Source of the DNA: Candidatus Azobacteroides sp.
Lineage (GTDB): Bacteria; Bacteroidota; Bacteroidia; Bacteroidales; Azobacteroidaceae
Direction of reading: 5' to 3'
Assembly (NCBI GenBank): GCA_009778655.1
Contig: WRFZ01000174.1
Location: 1 to 47,913 of the forward strand
DNA: 47,913 nt
Each line of letters opens with the position of its first letter. Position 1 is the first letter of the stretch. Positions 36,122 to 44,090 of the stretch are shown piece by piece. Made by a program: the position numbers and the translations under genes. The notes beneath the pieces are model-generated. The model did not search any database and had not been told where the DNA came from. It saw only the letters and a program-made list of their open reading frames with translations.

Positions 36122-37066
36122 ATGAAACCCGCATTAAAAAGTATGAAAGCCATGATGATACTCGCTGCATCCGTGTTATTTGTAACTGCTTTTGCTCAAC
36201 AAAGCATTCCGGGACAACAGAGAATAACGAGCGTATTGGAAATATTGGATGTAACAACCGGCAAACGAACCGTAGTAAAAGAATTTCCGTATCTTATCGA
36301 AGCGCCTAATTGGACGCCTGATGGAAATTGGTTGGTTTACAATAGCGGAGGAAAACTCTACAAGATAACGCCCGATAATCCGGAAGAACCCCTGCAAATC
36401 AATACGGGTTTTGCAACCCGTTGTAACAATGATCACGTAATAAGCGCCGACGGTAAGTACATCGCTATAAGTAACAGTCCGGTGGAAGACGGAAGTTCTC
36501 GAATCTATACTTTGCCTTTTGCCGGAGGAACGCCGCAACTTGTTACTCCTGTCGGGCCGAGTTACCTTCATGGGATTAGTCCCGATAATAAATACTTAAC
36601 CTATTGTGCGGAAAGAAAAGGGAATTATGATATTTATGTTATTCCTTTTGAAGGCGGAGAAGAAGTGCGATTGACGACTGCCGAAGATTTGGACGATGGT
36701 CCCGAATATTCACCCGATGGCAAGTATATATGGTTTAATTCGGTACGGACGGGACTGATGCAGGTATGGCGAATGAAAGCCGACGGTTCGGAACAAACGC
36801 AAATGACCTTTGACGAGAACCGCAATTCGTGGTTTCCGCACGTATCTCCGGACGGAAAACAAATAATTTTCATTACTTATTATAAAGGAGATTTAAAGCC
36901 GAATGAACATTTGGCCGATAAAAATGTGGAACTTCGTATCATGCCTGCCGAAGGAGGCGAACCGGAAACTTTGGTCAAATTATTCGGCGGACAAGGAACT
37001 ATCAATGTAAATTCATGGGCTCCCGACAGCAAACGCTTGGCTTTTGTCAGCTACCGACTTGAATAA
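36122..37066 (+). CDS. Exported TolB-like beta-propeller protein (PD40 repeats)
   Basis: A 314-residue protein with a signal peptide (about residues 1-26, ending VTAFAQ) and repeated PD40 blades: APNWTPDGNWLVYNSGG, HVISADGKYIAISNS, GPEYSPDGKYIWFNS, FPHVSPDGKQIIFIT and SWAPDSKRLAFVSY. Five to six blades form a TolB-C-type propeller. It should be periplasmic. It may sense or bind a ligand; there is no enzymatic motif. Seven bases after ispF and 18 before the glycosyltransferase, so it is part of the porUV run. Confidence 0.85.
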   Translation: MKPALKSMKAMMILAASVLFVTAFAQQSIPGQQRITSVLEILDVTTGKRTVVKEFPYLIEAPNWTPDGNWLVYNSGGKLYKITPDNPEEPLQINTGFATRCNNDHVISADGKYIAISNSPVEDGSSRIYTLPFAGGTPQLVTPVGPSYLHGISPDNKYLTYCAERKGNYDIYVIPFEGGEEVRLTTAEDLDDGPEYSPDGKYIWFNSVRTGLMQVWRMKADGSEQTQMTFDENRNSWFPHVSPDGKQIIFITYYKGDLKPNEHLADKNVELRIMPAEGGEPETLVKLFGGQGTINVNSWAPDSKRLAFVSYRLE

Positions 37067-37084
37067 ATCGGCTATTCATACTAA

Positions 37085-38185
37085 ATGAAGATAGCCTTTG
37101 CCTTGGTTGCACACTACCCGACGGATGACCGGGTTTATTTCCAGCTTGCCGAGACTCTGAAGCAAGCGGGTCATAAGGTTTTTATAATCTCGACTTTAAC
37201 CGATAATTGCGATTTACCGGATATACAATGTTTCGACTCGAAAGGATGGTCGAAAAAATTACTTATAGATAAATTGCAGGATTGTTTTTCTAACTGTAAT
37301 CCAAGTATAATTATTTGTGATAATCCGATAGCGATTTTAGCTGCCGGGAAATACAAAAAACTCCATAAAGAAATACGCATTGTATATGATGTTACCGAGT
37401 GGTATCCGTCGAAAAAGAATTTGAAAGAACTTCCTTTTTTCAAGAAAATCATGAAAATAATTCTACTTTCTTGCCTTTCGGTGTATGCGGGTTGTCTGAC
37501 CGATGCGTTTGTTTTCGGGGAGCATTACAAAGCAAAACCGTTTCGCTTTCTCTTTTCATGGAAAAAATATATATACCTTTCATATTATGCAAGCATTGAT
37601 CAGATCAATATTTATCCTCAAAAAAATATTCATGAAAAATGTAATTTGTTTTATTCCGGGCCGTTGACGATTGAAAAAGGTTTTGACAAAGTGTTGGATG
37701 TATCAAACCATACGGCAAAAAATCATCCCGAAACAAAATTCATATTAACGATTATTACCGGAACAAACGATTATCCGATTTCGACTGATTTGCCTGAAAA
37801 CTTGCTGATACAAAGGAAAGGACTGTTGCCTTTTTCGGATTTCTGTAAAGAAATCGGGAAATACGATTTGTTTTTTGATCTTCGGACGAATGATGTTGAA
37901 AATACGCGCAGTTTACCCATTAAGTTATTCTATTATATGGCTTGCGGACGCCCCATGATTTACGCGAATTTAAAAGCAATACGTCAAGGGGTGCCGGAAA
38001 TGGAGCAAATGGGTTATTTAGTGAATCCGATGGATTTGAATGAAATTTGTGAATGTATTTCAAATTATTTATCGGATGATGAACTTTACAAAAGTCATTG
38101 TGAGACGGCAAGAAAGTCAGCGCTTGAAAAATATAATTGGGATATTATCAAAGACGGCTTTATTCAACTGATTTCCGAGTTATGA
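37085..38185 (+). CDS. Glycosyltransferase, GT4-like (GT-B)
   Basis: A 366-residue predicted retaining glycosyltransferase. The N-terminal lobe reads FALVAHYPTDDRVYFQLAETL with a following Rossmann-like part, and the C-terminal lobe shows YSGPLTIEKGFDKVLD and the donor-site segment RSLPIKLFYYMACGRPMI, where the usual EX7E glutamates are not evident. Its stop overlaps the flippase start (ATGA at 38182-38185), which supports joint work on one surface glycan. Donor sugar unknown. It begins 18 bases after the propeller gene. Confidence 0.8.
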   Translation: MKIAFALVAHYPTDDRVYFQLAETLKQAGHKVFIISTLTDNCDLPDIQCFDSKGWSKKLLIDKLQDCFSNCNPSIIICDNPIAILAAGKYKKLHKEIRIVYDVTEWYPSKKNLKELPFFKKIMKIILLSCLSVYAGCLTDAFVFGEHYKAKPFRFLFSWKKYIYLSYYASIDQINIYPQKNIHEKCNLFYSGPLTIEKGFDKVLDVSNHTAKNHPETKFILTIITGTNDYPISTDLPENLLIQRKGLLPFSDFCKEIGKYDLFFDLRTNDVENTRSLPIKLFYYMACGRPMIYANLKAIRQGVPEMEQMGYLVNPMDLNEICECISNYLSDDELYKSHCETARKSALEKYNWDIIKDGFIQLISEL

Positions 38186-39381
38186 GCGTTATCAATCTTA
38201 AAAAAAATATTATACAAACCATTGCCGGCAAGTTGATCATTTTGCTGCTGAACTTTGCTGTTGTGATACTCTCGACACGCCTGTGGGGAACGGAAGGACG
38301 CGGCGCTATTGCTTTGTTTATGGCAAACTTGAGCTTAATATCAAGTGTTACTAATATTTTTACGGGCAGTAGCGTTTCTTATTTTTTGTCGAAATCCGGT
38401 CTTTCAAAATTGGTATTACAAGCTTATTTATGGGTTTTTACAGCGGCTGCGATTTTAGGAATTGTATTTCATCTGTATGATTATTCCACTCCGTCGCTGC
38501 TTTTATTCATAGTCGCTGTTTTGGTTGGCTTTACGGCGTTTCATTCTTCCGTATTTATCGGAGATCAACGAATCGGATATTATAATTTGATTACGGTTAT
38601 TCAGCCGGTTTTTCAAATAGGGGCCATGTTGTTTTTCTATTATCGGGTTGAAAAATCATATTTTGCATACTTTTATGGAATGATGACGTCGTATGCTTTC
38701 GTTTTTATTATTTGCAAAATATTAACCGAAAAAATACATGGAAAAGTTTTCTATCATTTGGATAAACCGACTGTAAAAAATACTTTTTTGTTTGGTTGGC
38801 AGGTTGAATTGAGTAATTTTTTGCAATTCTTTAACTATCGGTTGAGTTTTTATTTCTTGAATTATTTTGTGGGAACTGCATCATTAGGTGTATTTTCGGT
38901 TGGCGTAACATTATCGGAAGCCATTTGGATTGTGAGCCGCAGTATTTCGTTGGTGCAATATTCGAATGTTGTAAAACAAGGCGATACGGAAGACTCGCGA
39001 AATGAAACCAAGATTACCGCAAAATACAGTCTTTTCATTTCTTTGTTTTGCTTGGTATTTGTTTTATGTTTACCCGAACAAGTTTTTTCATTTGTTTTCG
39101 GAAACGGATTTGAAGGCGTAAAACAAGTGATTGTTTTGCTTTCGCCGGGTATATTGGCTATGGCGGTATCGAATGTATATGGGAATTATTTTTCAGCCAT
39201 CGGCCGGGTTAAGATTTTGATTTTGAAATCGGCCATCGGGGTAGCAGCTACTGTGGGATTGTCGGTTTGGTTAATTCCGACTTTGCAAGTACAGGGAGCT
39301 TGTGTTGTAAATGCAGGTTCGTATATTATTTCGTCAATAATTTTGTTTTGGTTTTTTTATCGAAAGACCGACCGGAATTAA
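38182..39381 (+). CDS. Wzx-like polysaccharide flippase
   Basis: A 399-residue integral-membrane protein with about 12 hydrophobic helices, of the MOP superfamily that flips lipid-linked oligosaccharides across the inner membrane. The opening IQTIAGKLIILLLNFAVVILS, followed by TRLWGTEGRGAIALF, is the Wzx/RfbX signature, and PGILAMAVSNVYGNYFSAIGR is the conserved segment before the last helices. The start is the ATG at 38182, overlapping the glycosyltransferase stop by four bases. No Wzy polymerase is in the window. Confidence 0.85.
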   Translation: MSVINLKKNIIQTIAGKLIILLLNFAVVILSTRLWGTEGRGAIALFMANLSLISSVTNIFTGSSVSYFLSKSGLSKLVLQAYLWVFTAAAILGIVFHLYDYSTPSLLLFIVAVLVGFTAFHSSVFIGDQRIGYYNLITVIQPVFQIGAMLFFYYRVEKSYFAYFYGMMTSYAFVFIICKILTEKIHGKVFYHLDKPTVKNTFLFGWQVELSNFLQFFNYRLSFYFLNYFVGTASLGVFSVGVTLSEAIWIVSRSISLVQYSNVVKQGDTEDSRNETKITAKYSLFISLFCLVFVLCLPEQVFSFVFGNGFEGVKQVIVLLSPGILAMAVSNVYGNYFSAIGRVKILILKSAIGVAATVGLSVWLIPTLQVQGACVVNAGSYIISSIILFWFFYRKTDRN

Positions 39382-39399
39382 TGATTCGCACGGACAAAT

Positions 39400-40605
39400 T
39401 CATTTCTTTTTTATGATATTATCCGATATATTAGGAAGAAAGACCGCCAAGATTCCCAGTAAAGGCAAAAATGAACAAATGGCATATACGGTATCAATAC
39501 CCCATCGGTCGGCAAATTTTCCTAAAATTGCAGCGCCGAGTCCCCCCATTCCAAAGGAAAATCCGTAAAAAAGTCCCGATATCATTCCGAATTTTCGAGG
39601 CATTAATTCTTGGGCAAAGACTAAAATGGCAGGAAAAGCCGACGCTAAAATTAATCCGATAATAACGGTTAATACTCCTGTCCAAAGCAAATTGGCATAA
39701 GGCAGCATCAAGGTAAACGGAGCTACTCCCAAAATAGAAAACCAGATTACCCGTTTACGCCCGATACGGTCGCCGATAGGACCTCCTATCAATGTCCCGA
39801 CAGCTACGGAAAACAGAAAAAGAAAAAGCATATATTGGGCATGATGCATGTTTATTTGGAACTTATGGATCAAGTAGAACATATAATAGCTGTTTAAACT
39901 GCTTAAATAGAAGTTTTTTGAAAAAACGAGCAGCAACAAAATAATGATAGTCAATATAATTTTGCGATGAGAAAATTGACTTTCGGGTTGAATATTCCGT
40001 TGCACCTTTTGGAAAGAAGAGACATGCTCTCGATACCAAAAACCGACTTGCAGCAATACAATCATTGCCAAAAATGCAACCGGTGAAAACCAACTGACAG
40101 CAGTTTTACTGTGTGGAATAACAATCCATGCGGCTAATAAAGGTCCCATAGCTGCTCCGGCATTACCTCCTACTTGAAAAATGGATTGAGCTAATCCGAA
40201 CCGACCTTCTGAAGCGATCCGAGAAATTCGTGACGCCTCCGGATGAAAAATGGATGACCCCATTCCCACCATCATTGCCGCCATCAGCAGGTAAGGATAA
40301 CTTCCGGCAAAAGCAAGCATTATGATACCGACCAATGTACATGCCATACCGATTACCAATGAAAACGGTTTGGGGTGTTTATCGGTATAAATACCTACAA
40401 TCGGTTGGAGCAGTGAGGCCGTGATTTGATACGAAAGGGTTATAAGTCCTATCTGACCGAAACTGAGATTAAAATCAGCTTTTAACATGGGATATACAGC
40501 CAGAATAAGCGATTGCATCGTATCATTCAGAAAATGAGAGAAACTGATTGAAGCTAATACTTTATATTGCGGGTGAATAGCAGAGGGTTCTTTTTTATTT
40601 TGCAT
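39400..40605 (-). CDS. MFS transporter, fosmidomycin-resistance (Fsr) like
   Basis: A 401-residue major facilitator with 12 predicted helices. The Fsr branch is suggested by SHFLNDTMQSLILAVYPML, the SIFHPEASRISRIAS segment and the QSIFQVGGNAGAAMGPLLAA motif. Efflux of a drug or metabolite is expected; the substrate is not shown. The frame is open to 40632, but that codon lies inside the promoter core 40630-40637, so the ATG at 40605 (MQNKKEPS) is the start. Convergent with the flippase, 18 bases apart. Confidence 0.88.
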   Translation of the reverse strand: MQNKKEPSAIHPQYKVLASISFSHFLNDTMQSLILAVYPMLKADFNLSFGQIGLITLSYQITASLLQPIVGIYTDKHPKPFSLVIGMACTLVGIIMLAFAGSYPYLLMAAMMVGMGSSIFHPEASRISRIASEGRFGLAQSIFQVGGNAGAAMGPLLAAWIVIPHSKTAVSWFSPVAFLAMIVLLQVGFWYREHVSSFQKVQRNIQPESQFSHRKIILTIIILLLLVFSKNFYLSSLNSYYMFYLIHKFQINMHHAQYMLFLFLFSVAVGTLIGGPIGDRIGRKRVIWFSILGVAPFTLMLPYANLLWTGVLTVIIGLILASAFPAILVFAQELMPRKFGMISGLFYGFSFGMGGLGAAILGKFADRWGIDTVYAICSFLPLLGILAVFLPNISDNIIKKK

Positions 40606-40629
40606 ATAACTACAACTGATTTTGACCGA

Positions 40630-40637
40630 CAAAGGTA
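40630..40637 (-). promoter_or_regulatory. Promoter core for MFS transporter
   Basis: TACCTTTG on the minus strand, 25 bases before the ATG at 40605. Confidence 0.6.
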
Positions 40638-40696
40638 CAAGAAAAAGTCGGATATAAGAAAATTTATTGCTGGTCGGATAAATTTATTGCGGTATC

Positions 40697-40729
40697 TTTG
40701 AAATGTTTCTACTTTATTTTCTACCTTTG
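40697..40729 (+). promoter_or_regulatory. Promoter for DUF1573 gene and meaB
   Basis: TTTG (40697-40700), 21 bases, TACCTTTG (40722-40729): a full match to the Bacteroidota promoter. It lies downstream of the longest possible start (40698), which is therefore excluded. Confidence 0.7.
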
Positions 40730-40757
40730 TACTCAAAATGAATTTTCTAAAAAAATT

Positions 40758-41825
40758 ATGAATATGAAACGCATTTATTTATTATTAACAAGTTTTGTCT
40801 TATTTTGCGGTGGAGTGGGCGCGCAAAATGAAAAAATAAGTATTAACGAAACCGACCACAATTTCGGAGTAATCGGTGAAAAAGACGGAAATGCCGCTTT
40901 TGATTTTATTCTGACGAATAATTCGAATGAATCGTTTGTAATAACCAAAGCAACGGCTTCATGCGGATGTACAACTCCTATTTGGACGAAAGAACCGATC
41001 GAACCCCGAAAAACCGGAAAAATTTTCGTCAGCTATAATCCGGTGAATCGGCCCGGCTCTTTTACCAAATCCATTACGGTCTATACCAGCCAGTCGCCGA
41101 CGCCCATTCGTTTGACAATACGAGGAGAAGTAGTCCAAGGTAAAATTAAAATAAATCCGGAAGAAGCATATCCGGTTGCGATGGGTAATTATCTTTTGAA
41201 ATCGAAAGAATTGAATTTCGGACGAGTCACGTGGAAAGAAGCAAAAACCATTCGGTTGGAAGTGTTTAATAATTCCGATCAGCCGATTACCCAAAGGATA
41301 TTGAAATTACCGAAGTACTTATCGGTCACTTTTAATCCGGCAGTTATACCTGCAAAAAAGGCAGGCGTTATTGATGTGAATTTCAATGCGCAGGATGGCG
41401 ATTCTTATGGAAATTTATCCGGCGATATTACTCTTCTGATTAACGAAACTCGTCAGTCTTTTCCTTATTCGGCAACCGTTTTGGAAGATTTTTCTCAATG
41501 GACATCCGCAAAAAAAGCCGATGCGGGAAAAATTAACGTGAGTACTTCCGAAATCAATTTCGGTAATTTCAGTTCGGGAACCGGTCGAACATTAAAAATA
41601 TCCAATTCGGGAAAATCAGTGTTGAACATACGCGCCATTCAATCGTCCGATCCGTCAATTACCGTATCTAAAACCCGGTTCAGCATCAATCCGGGAGAGA
41701 TAACCGAGATTAAAGTAAATGCGGATAATAAGAAAATCCCGTCGAAACTTTCATCAACCTTGTCTATTATGACGGATGATCCCGACATGCCGATTTATGA
41801 AATATCCGTCTTAGCAAATAAATAA
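40758..41825 (+). CDS. Exported DUF1573 (ASH-like) domain protein
   Basis: A 355-residue secreted or periplasmic protein with a signal peptide (MKRIYLLLTSFVLFCGGVGAQ; ATG at 40758 or 40764) and immunoglobulin-like beta domains. DUF1573 is seen at residues about 25-125 (NETDHNFGVIGEKDG, ATASCGCTTPIW, FVSYNP), and a second domain of the same type starts near 250 (SEINFGNFSSGTGR). The CGC motif is a family hallmark. Function unknown. It is followed 12 bases later by the meaB-like gene. Confidence 0.85.
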   Translation: MNMKRIYLLLTSFVLFCGGVGAQNEKISINETDHNFGVIGEKDGNAAFDFILTNNSNESFVITKATASCGCTTPIWTKEPIEPRKTGKIFVSYNPVNRPGSFTKSITVYTSQSPTPIRLTIRGEVVQGKIKINPEEAYPVAMGNYLLKSKELNFGRVTWKEAKTIRLEVFNNSDQPITQRILKLPKYLSVTFNPAVIPAKKAGVIDVNFNAQDGDSYGNLSGDITLLINETRQSFPYSATVLEDFSQWTSAKKADAGKINVSTSEINFGNFSSGTGRTLKISNSGKSVLNIRAIQSSDPSITVSKTRFSINPGEITEIKVNADNKKIPSKLSSTLSIMTDDPDMPIYEISVLANK

Positions 41826-41837
41826 ACTCGATACGGC

Positions 41838-42935
41838 GTGGAACATCCGGAAAATGACCCCAAGTATGTAGGATTGAACGTGAATAAAGGTATTTCGCGG
41901 CCTCCGGTTATTAATCCTTATTTGAAGAGTGCGAGAAAAAAACGAGGGAATTATTCTCCGGGCGAATATATCGAACAAATCCTAAAAGGAAATATTATTT
42001 TCTTAAGTCAAGCGGTAACGCTTTTGGAAAGTCGGAAAAACGAACATCAATCCATAGCGCGGGAAATCATCGAAAAATGTTTACCTTTTTCCGGGAAATC
42101 GGTGCGAATCGGGATAACGGGAGTTCCCGGCGCCGGCAAAAGTACTTCCATTGACGCATTCGGAACCTATGTGATTGATCAACGTCATCGAAAATTAGCT
42201 GTTCTGGCTATTGATCCGAGCAGCGAACGCTCCAAAGGAAGTATATTGGGAGACAAAACCCGGATGGAAGAACTTTCTCGCAATCCTCATGCTTTTATAC
42301 GACCCTCTCCTACCGCCGGTTCGTTGGGAGGGGTAGCCCGTAAAACGCGGGAAACTATTATTTTATGTGAAGCCGCCGGATTCGATACCGTTTTTGTGGA
42401 AACAGTCGGCGTGGGGCAGTCGGAAACGGCTGTTCATTCCATGGTGGATTTTTTTCTTTTAATCCAAATATCCGGCGCCGGCGATGAATTGCAAGGAATT
42501 AAGCGCGGAATCATGGAAATGGCCGATGGGATTATCGTGAATAAAGCCGATGGGAGTAATATAGAAAAAGCGAATTTAGCGGCGGCGCAATATCGGAATG
42601 CCTTGCAACTTTTTCCGCCGCCTGCATCTGGTTGGACTCCGCGAGTATTAACCTATTCCGGATATTATCAAATCGGAATATCCCAAATATGGGATATGAT
42701 TGATGAATATATCTCATTCGTTAAAACCAACGGTTATTTTGACTTTCGAAGAAATTCGCAAGCTAAATATTGGATGTATGAAAGCATCAATGAACAACTG
42801 AAAAATCATTTTTATCAATCGCCTAAAATAAAGAAGGAATTGGCAATTAAAGAATCCAAGGTAATTCATTCGGAAATAAGCTCATTTCAAGCCGCCCGAC
42901 AAATGCTTGAAATGTATTTTAAAGAACGCGATTGA
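41838..42935 (+). CDS. meaB: MeaB/ArgK-type GTPase, methylmalonyl-CoA mutase chaperone
   Basis: G3E-family GTPase that loads and protects the B12 cofactor of methylmalonyl-CoA mutase. The 365-residue protein shows Walker A GVPGAGKS at 95-102, DPSSERSKGSILGDKTRM, the switch region FVETVGVGQSE and the NKAD base motif. It starts with GTG at 41838. Usually the gene sits beside the mutase; the mutase is not in this window. The pairing with a DUF1573 exported protein has no obvious metabolic reason. Confidence 0.92.
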   Translation: MEHPENDPKYVGLNVNKGISRPPVINPYLKSARKKRGNYSPGEYIEQILKGNIIFLSQAVTLLESRKNEHQSIAREIIEKCLPFSGKSVRIGITGVPGAGKSTSIDAFGTYVIDQRHRKLAVLAIDPSSERSKGSILGDKTRMEELSRNPHAFIRPSPTAGSLGGVARKTRETIILCEAAGFDTVFVETVGVGQSETAVHSMVDFFLLIQISGAGDELQGIKRGIMEMADGIIVNKADGSNIEKANLAAAQYRNALQLFPPPASGWTPRVLTYSGYYQIGISQIWDMIDEYISFVKTNGYFDFRRNSQAKYWMYESINEQLKNHFYQSPKIKKELAIKESKVIHSEISSFQAARQMLEMYFKERD

Positions 42936-42958
42936 TTTTTTGATGAATCGTAATCAAT
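42931..42958. terminator. Short inverted repeat over two convergent stop codons
   Basis: ATTGATT (42931-42937) pairs with AATCAAT (42952-42958), 14-base loop. The stem overlaps the stop codons of meaB (+) and the dehydrogenase (-). Weak AT stem, so only a possible terminator. Confidence 0.35.
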
Positions 42959-44090
42959 GTATGTGAGCCTTACGCAACCGATAAATCCGTTCGATAATAT
43001 CAATCACTTTGTAACCTTCGCTTGCGTTGGTCGTGATTTCTTTTTCTTTGTTATTCAGCACTTTTACGACATTATCAATGACTAAATGGTGATTTTGCGC
43101 AGAGCCTTTGTAAGCTCCGTAATCGTTTCCCGGATTGGTTGGAGGCAGGACCGGTAAGGTATAATCTTTGACGTGGCAATAAGTGATTTCATTCATATAT
43201 TGTCCGCCGATTTTAATTGTTCCGTTTTCCGCAAGAATCGTAACCGAACTTTCAAAATTCGTGTCGTAAACGGATGTTGAATAATTAAAAATACCCGATC
43301 CGCCGTTCACAAAATCAAATGTGACCACTCCCGAATCTTCAAAATCCGTCAAGGTTTGATGATTAAAATCCATGAAACGGGCGCTAATGTTTTGAATATC
43401 ACCGAATAACCAATACATCAAATCTATGAAATGCGAAAATTGAGTAAACAAAGTTCCTCCGTCAAGCGCTTTATCTCCGTGCCAAGAGCCGGGTTGATAG
43501 TAACGGGCATCGCGATTCCAGAAGCAGTTAATTTGTATCCAAAACAATTTTCCCAACCGTCCGGAGTCAATCGTTTCCTTAATCCAAACAGAGGGCGGAG
43601 AATAGCGGTTTTGCATTACGCAAAAAACTTTTTTGTCGAATTTTTCCGATGCGGAAAGAATTTTTTCGGCGTCTTCCGTATTTAGCGCCATCGGTTTTTC
43701 AATGACTGTGTGATGACCGGTTTCCATTCCCCGTATAGCCATTTCCGCATGTAAACCGTTCGGAACGCAAATATTCAGAACATCAAAAGGAATGTCGGAT
43801 GATAGCAAAGATTCGAGGTCAGAGAAATAAGGGGTACACGGTCGCTCGGTGCACGGTGCGGGGTACACGGTACACGAATCAAGACCTAAACAGTTTGGAG
43901 ATAAAATGTCGCAAACAGCAACCAATTCCGCTTCCGGATTTCGTTGAATCATTTCTATATGACGTTTCCCGATGTGTCCGCAGCCCACTACCGCAAACTT
44001 AATTTTACGGCGACCGGCGACCGGGAACCGGGAACCGGAAGCCTGTTGCCTGTTGCCTGCTGCCTGTTGCCCTATATTATCTGTTTCCAT
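42954..44090 (-). CDS. Gfo/Idh/MocA dehydrogenase, WlbA/WbpB-like, with repeat-derived insertions
   Basis: NAD(P)-dependent sugar oxidoreductase. The Rossmann motif VVGCGHIGKRH starts at residue 34, EKPMALNTEDAE gives the catalytic-lysine motif, and NRYSPPSVWIKETIDSGRLG plus FWNRDARYYQPGSWHGDKALDGG resemble WlbA/WbpB, which oxidise UDP-GlcNAcA at C3 on the way to diacetamido-uronic acids. Residues 8-28 and 72-86 are encoded by seven-base tandem repeats and look foreign: homologues normally begin a few residues before the Rossmann motif. The ATG overlaps rmlB by 14 bases. Activity could be affected, but the frame is intact. A different UDP or dTDP sugar substrate is possible. Confidence 0.85.
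   Translation of the reverse strand: METDNIGQQAAGNRQQASGSRFPVAGRRKIKFAVVGCGHIGKRHIEMIQRNPEAELVAVCDILSPNCLGLDSCTVYPAPCTERPCTPYFSDLESLLSSDIPFDVLNICVPNGLHAEMAIRGMETGHHTVIEKPMALNTEDAEKILSASEKFDKKVFCVMQNRYSPPSVWIKETIDSGRLGKLFWIQINCFWNRDARYYQPGSWHGDKALDGGTLFTQFSHFIDLMYWLFGDIQNISARFMDFNHQTLTDFEDSGVVTFDFVNGGSGIFNYSTSVYDTNFESSVTILAENGTIKIGGQYMNEITYCHVKDYTLPVLPPTNPGNDYGAYKGSAQNHHLVIDNVVKVLNNKEKEITTNASEGYKVIDIIERIYRLRKAHIH
43833..43875. repeat. Heptanucleotide array inside dehydrogenase (codons 72-86)
   Basis: Plus-strand units: GGTACAC, GGTCGCTC (8 bases), GGTGCAC, GGTGCGG, GGTACAC, GGTACAC. The array encodes SCTVYPAPCTERPCT on the minus strand, in the loop between the second Rossmann strand and the conserved YFSDLESLL. 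Confidence 0.8.
44008..44069. repeat. Two abutting heptanucleotide arrays at dehydrogenase N-terminus
   Basis: Plus-strand units: CGGCGAC twice and CGGGAAC twice (44008-44035), a six-base CGGAAG, then CCTGTTG twice, CCTGCTG and CCTGTTG (44042-44069). They encode residues 8-28 of the dehydrogenase (QQAAGNRQQASGSRFPVAGRR), immediately before the Rossmann fold. Confidence 0.9.
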
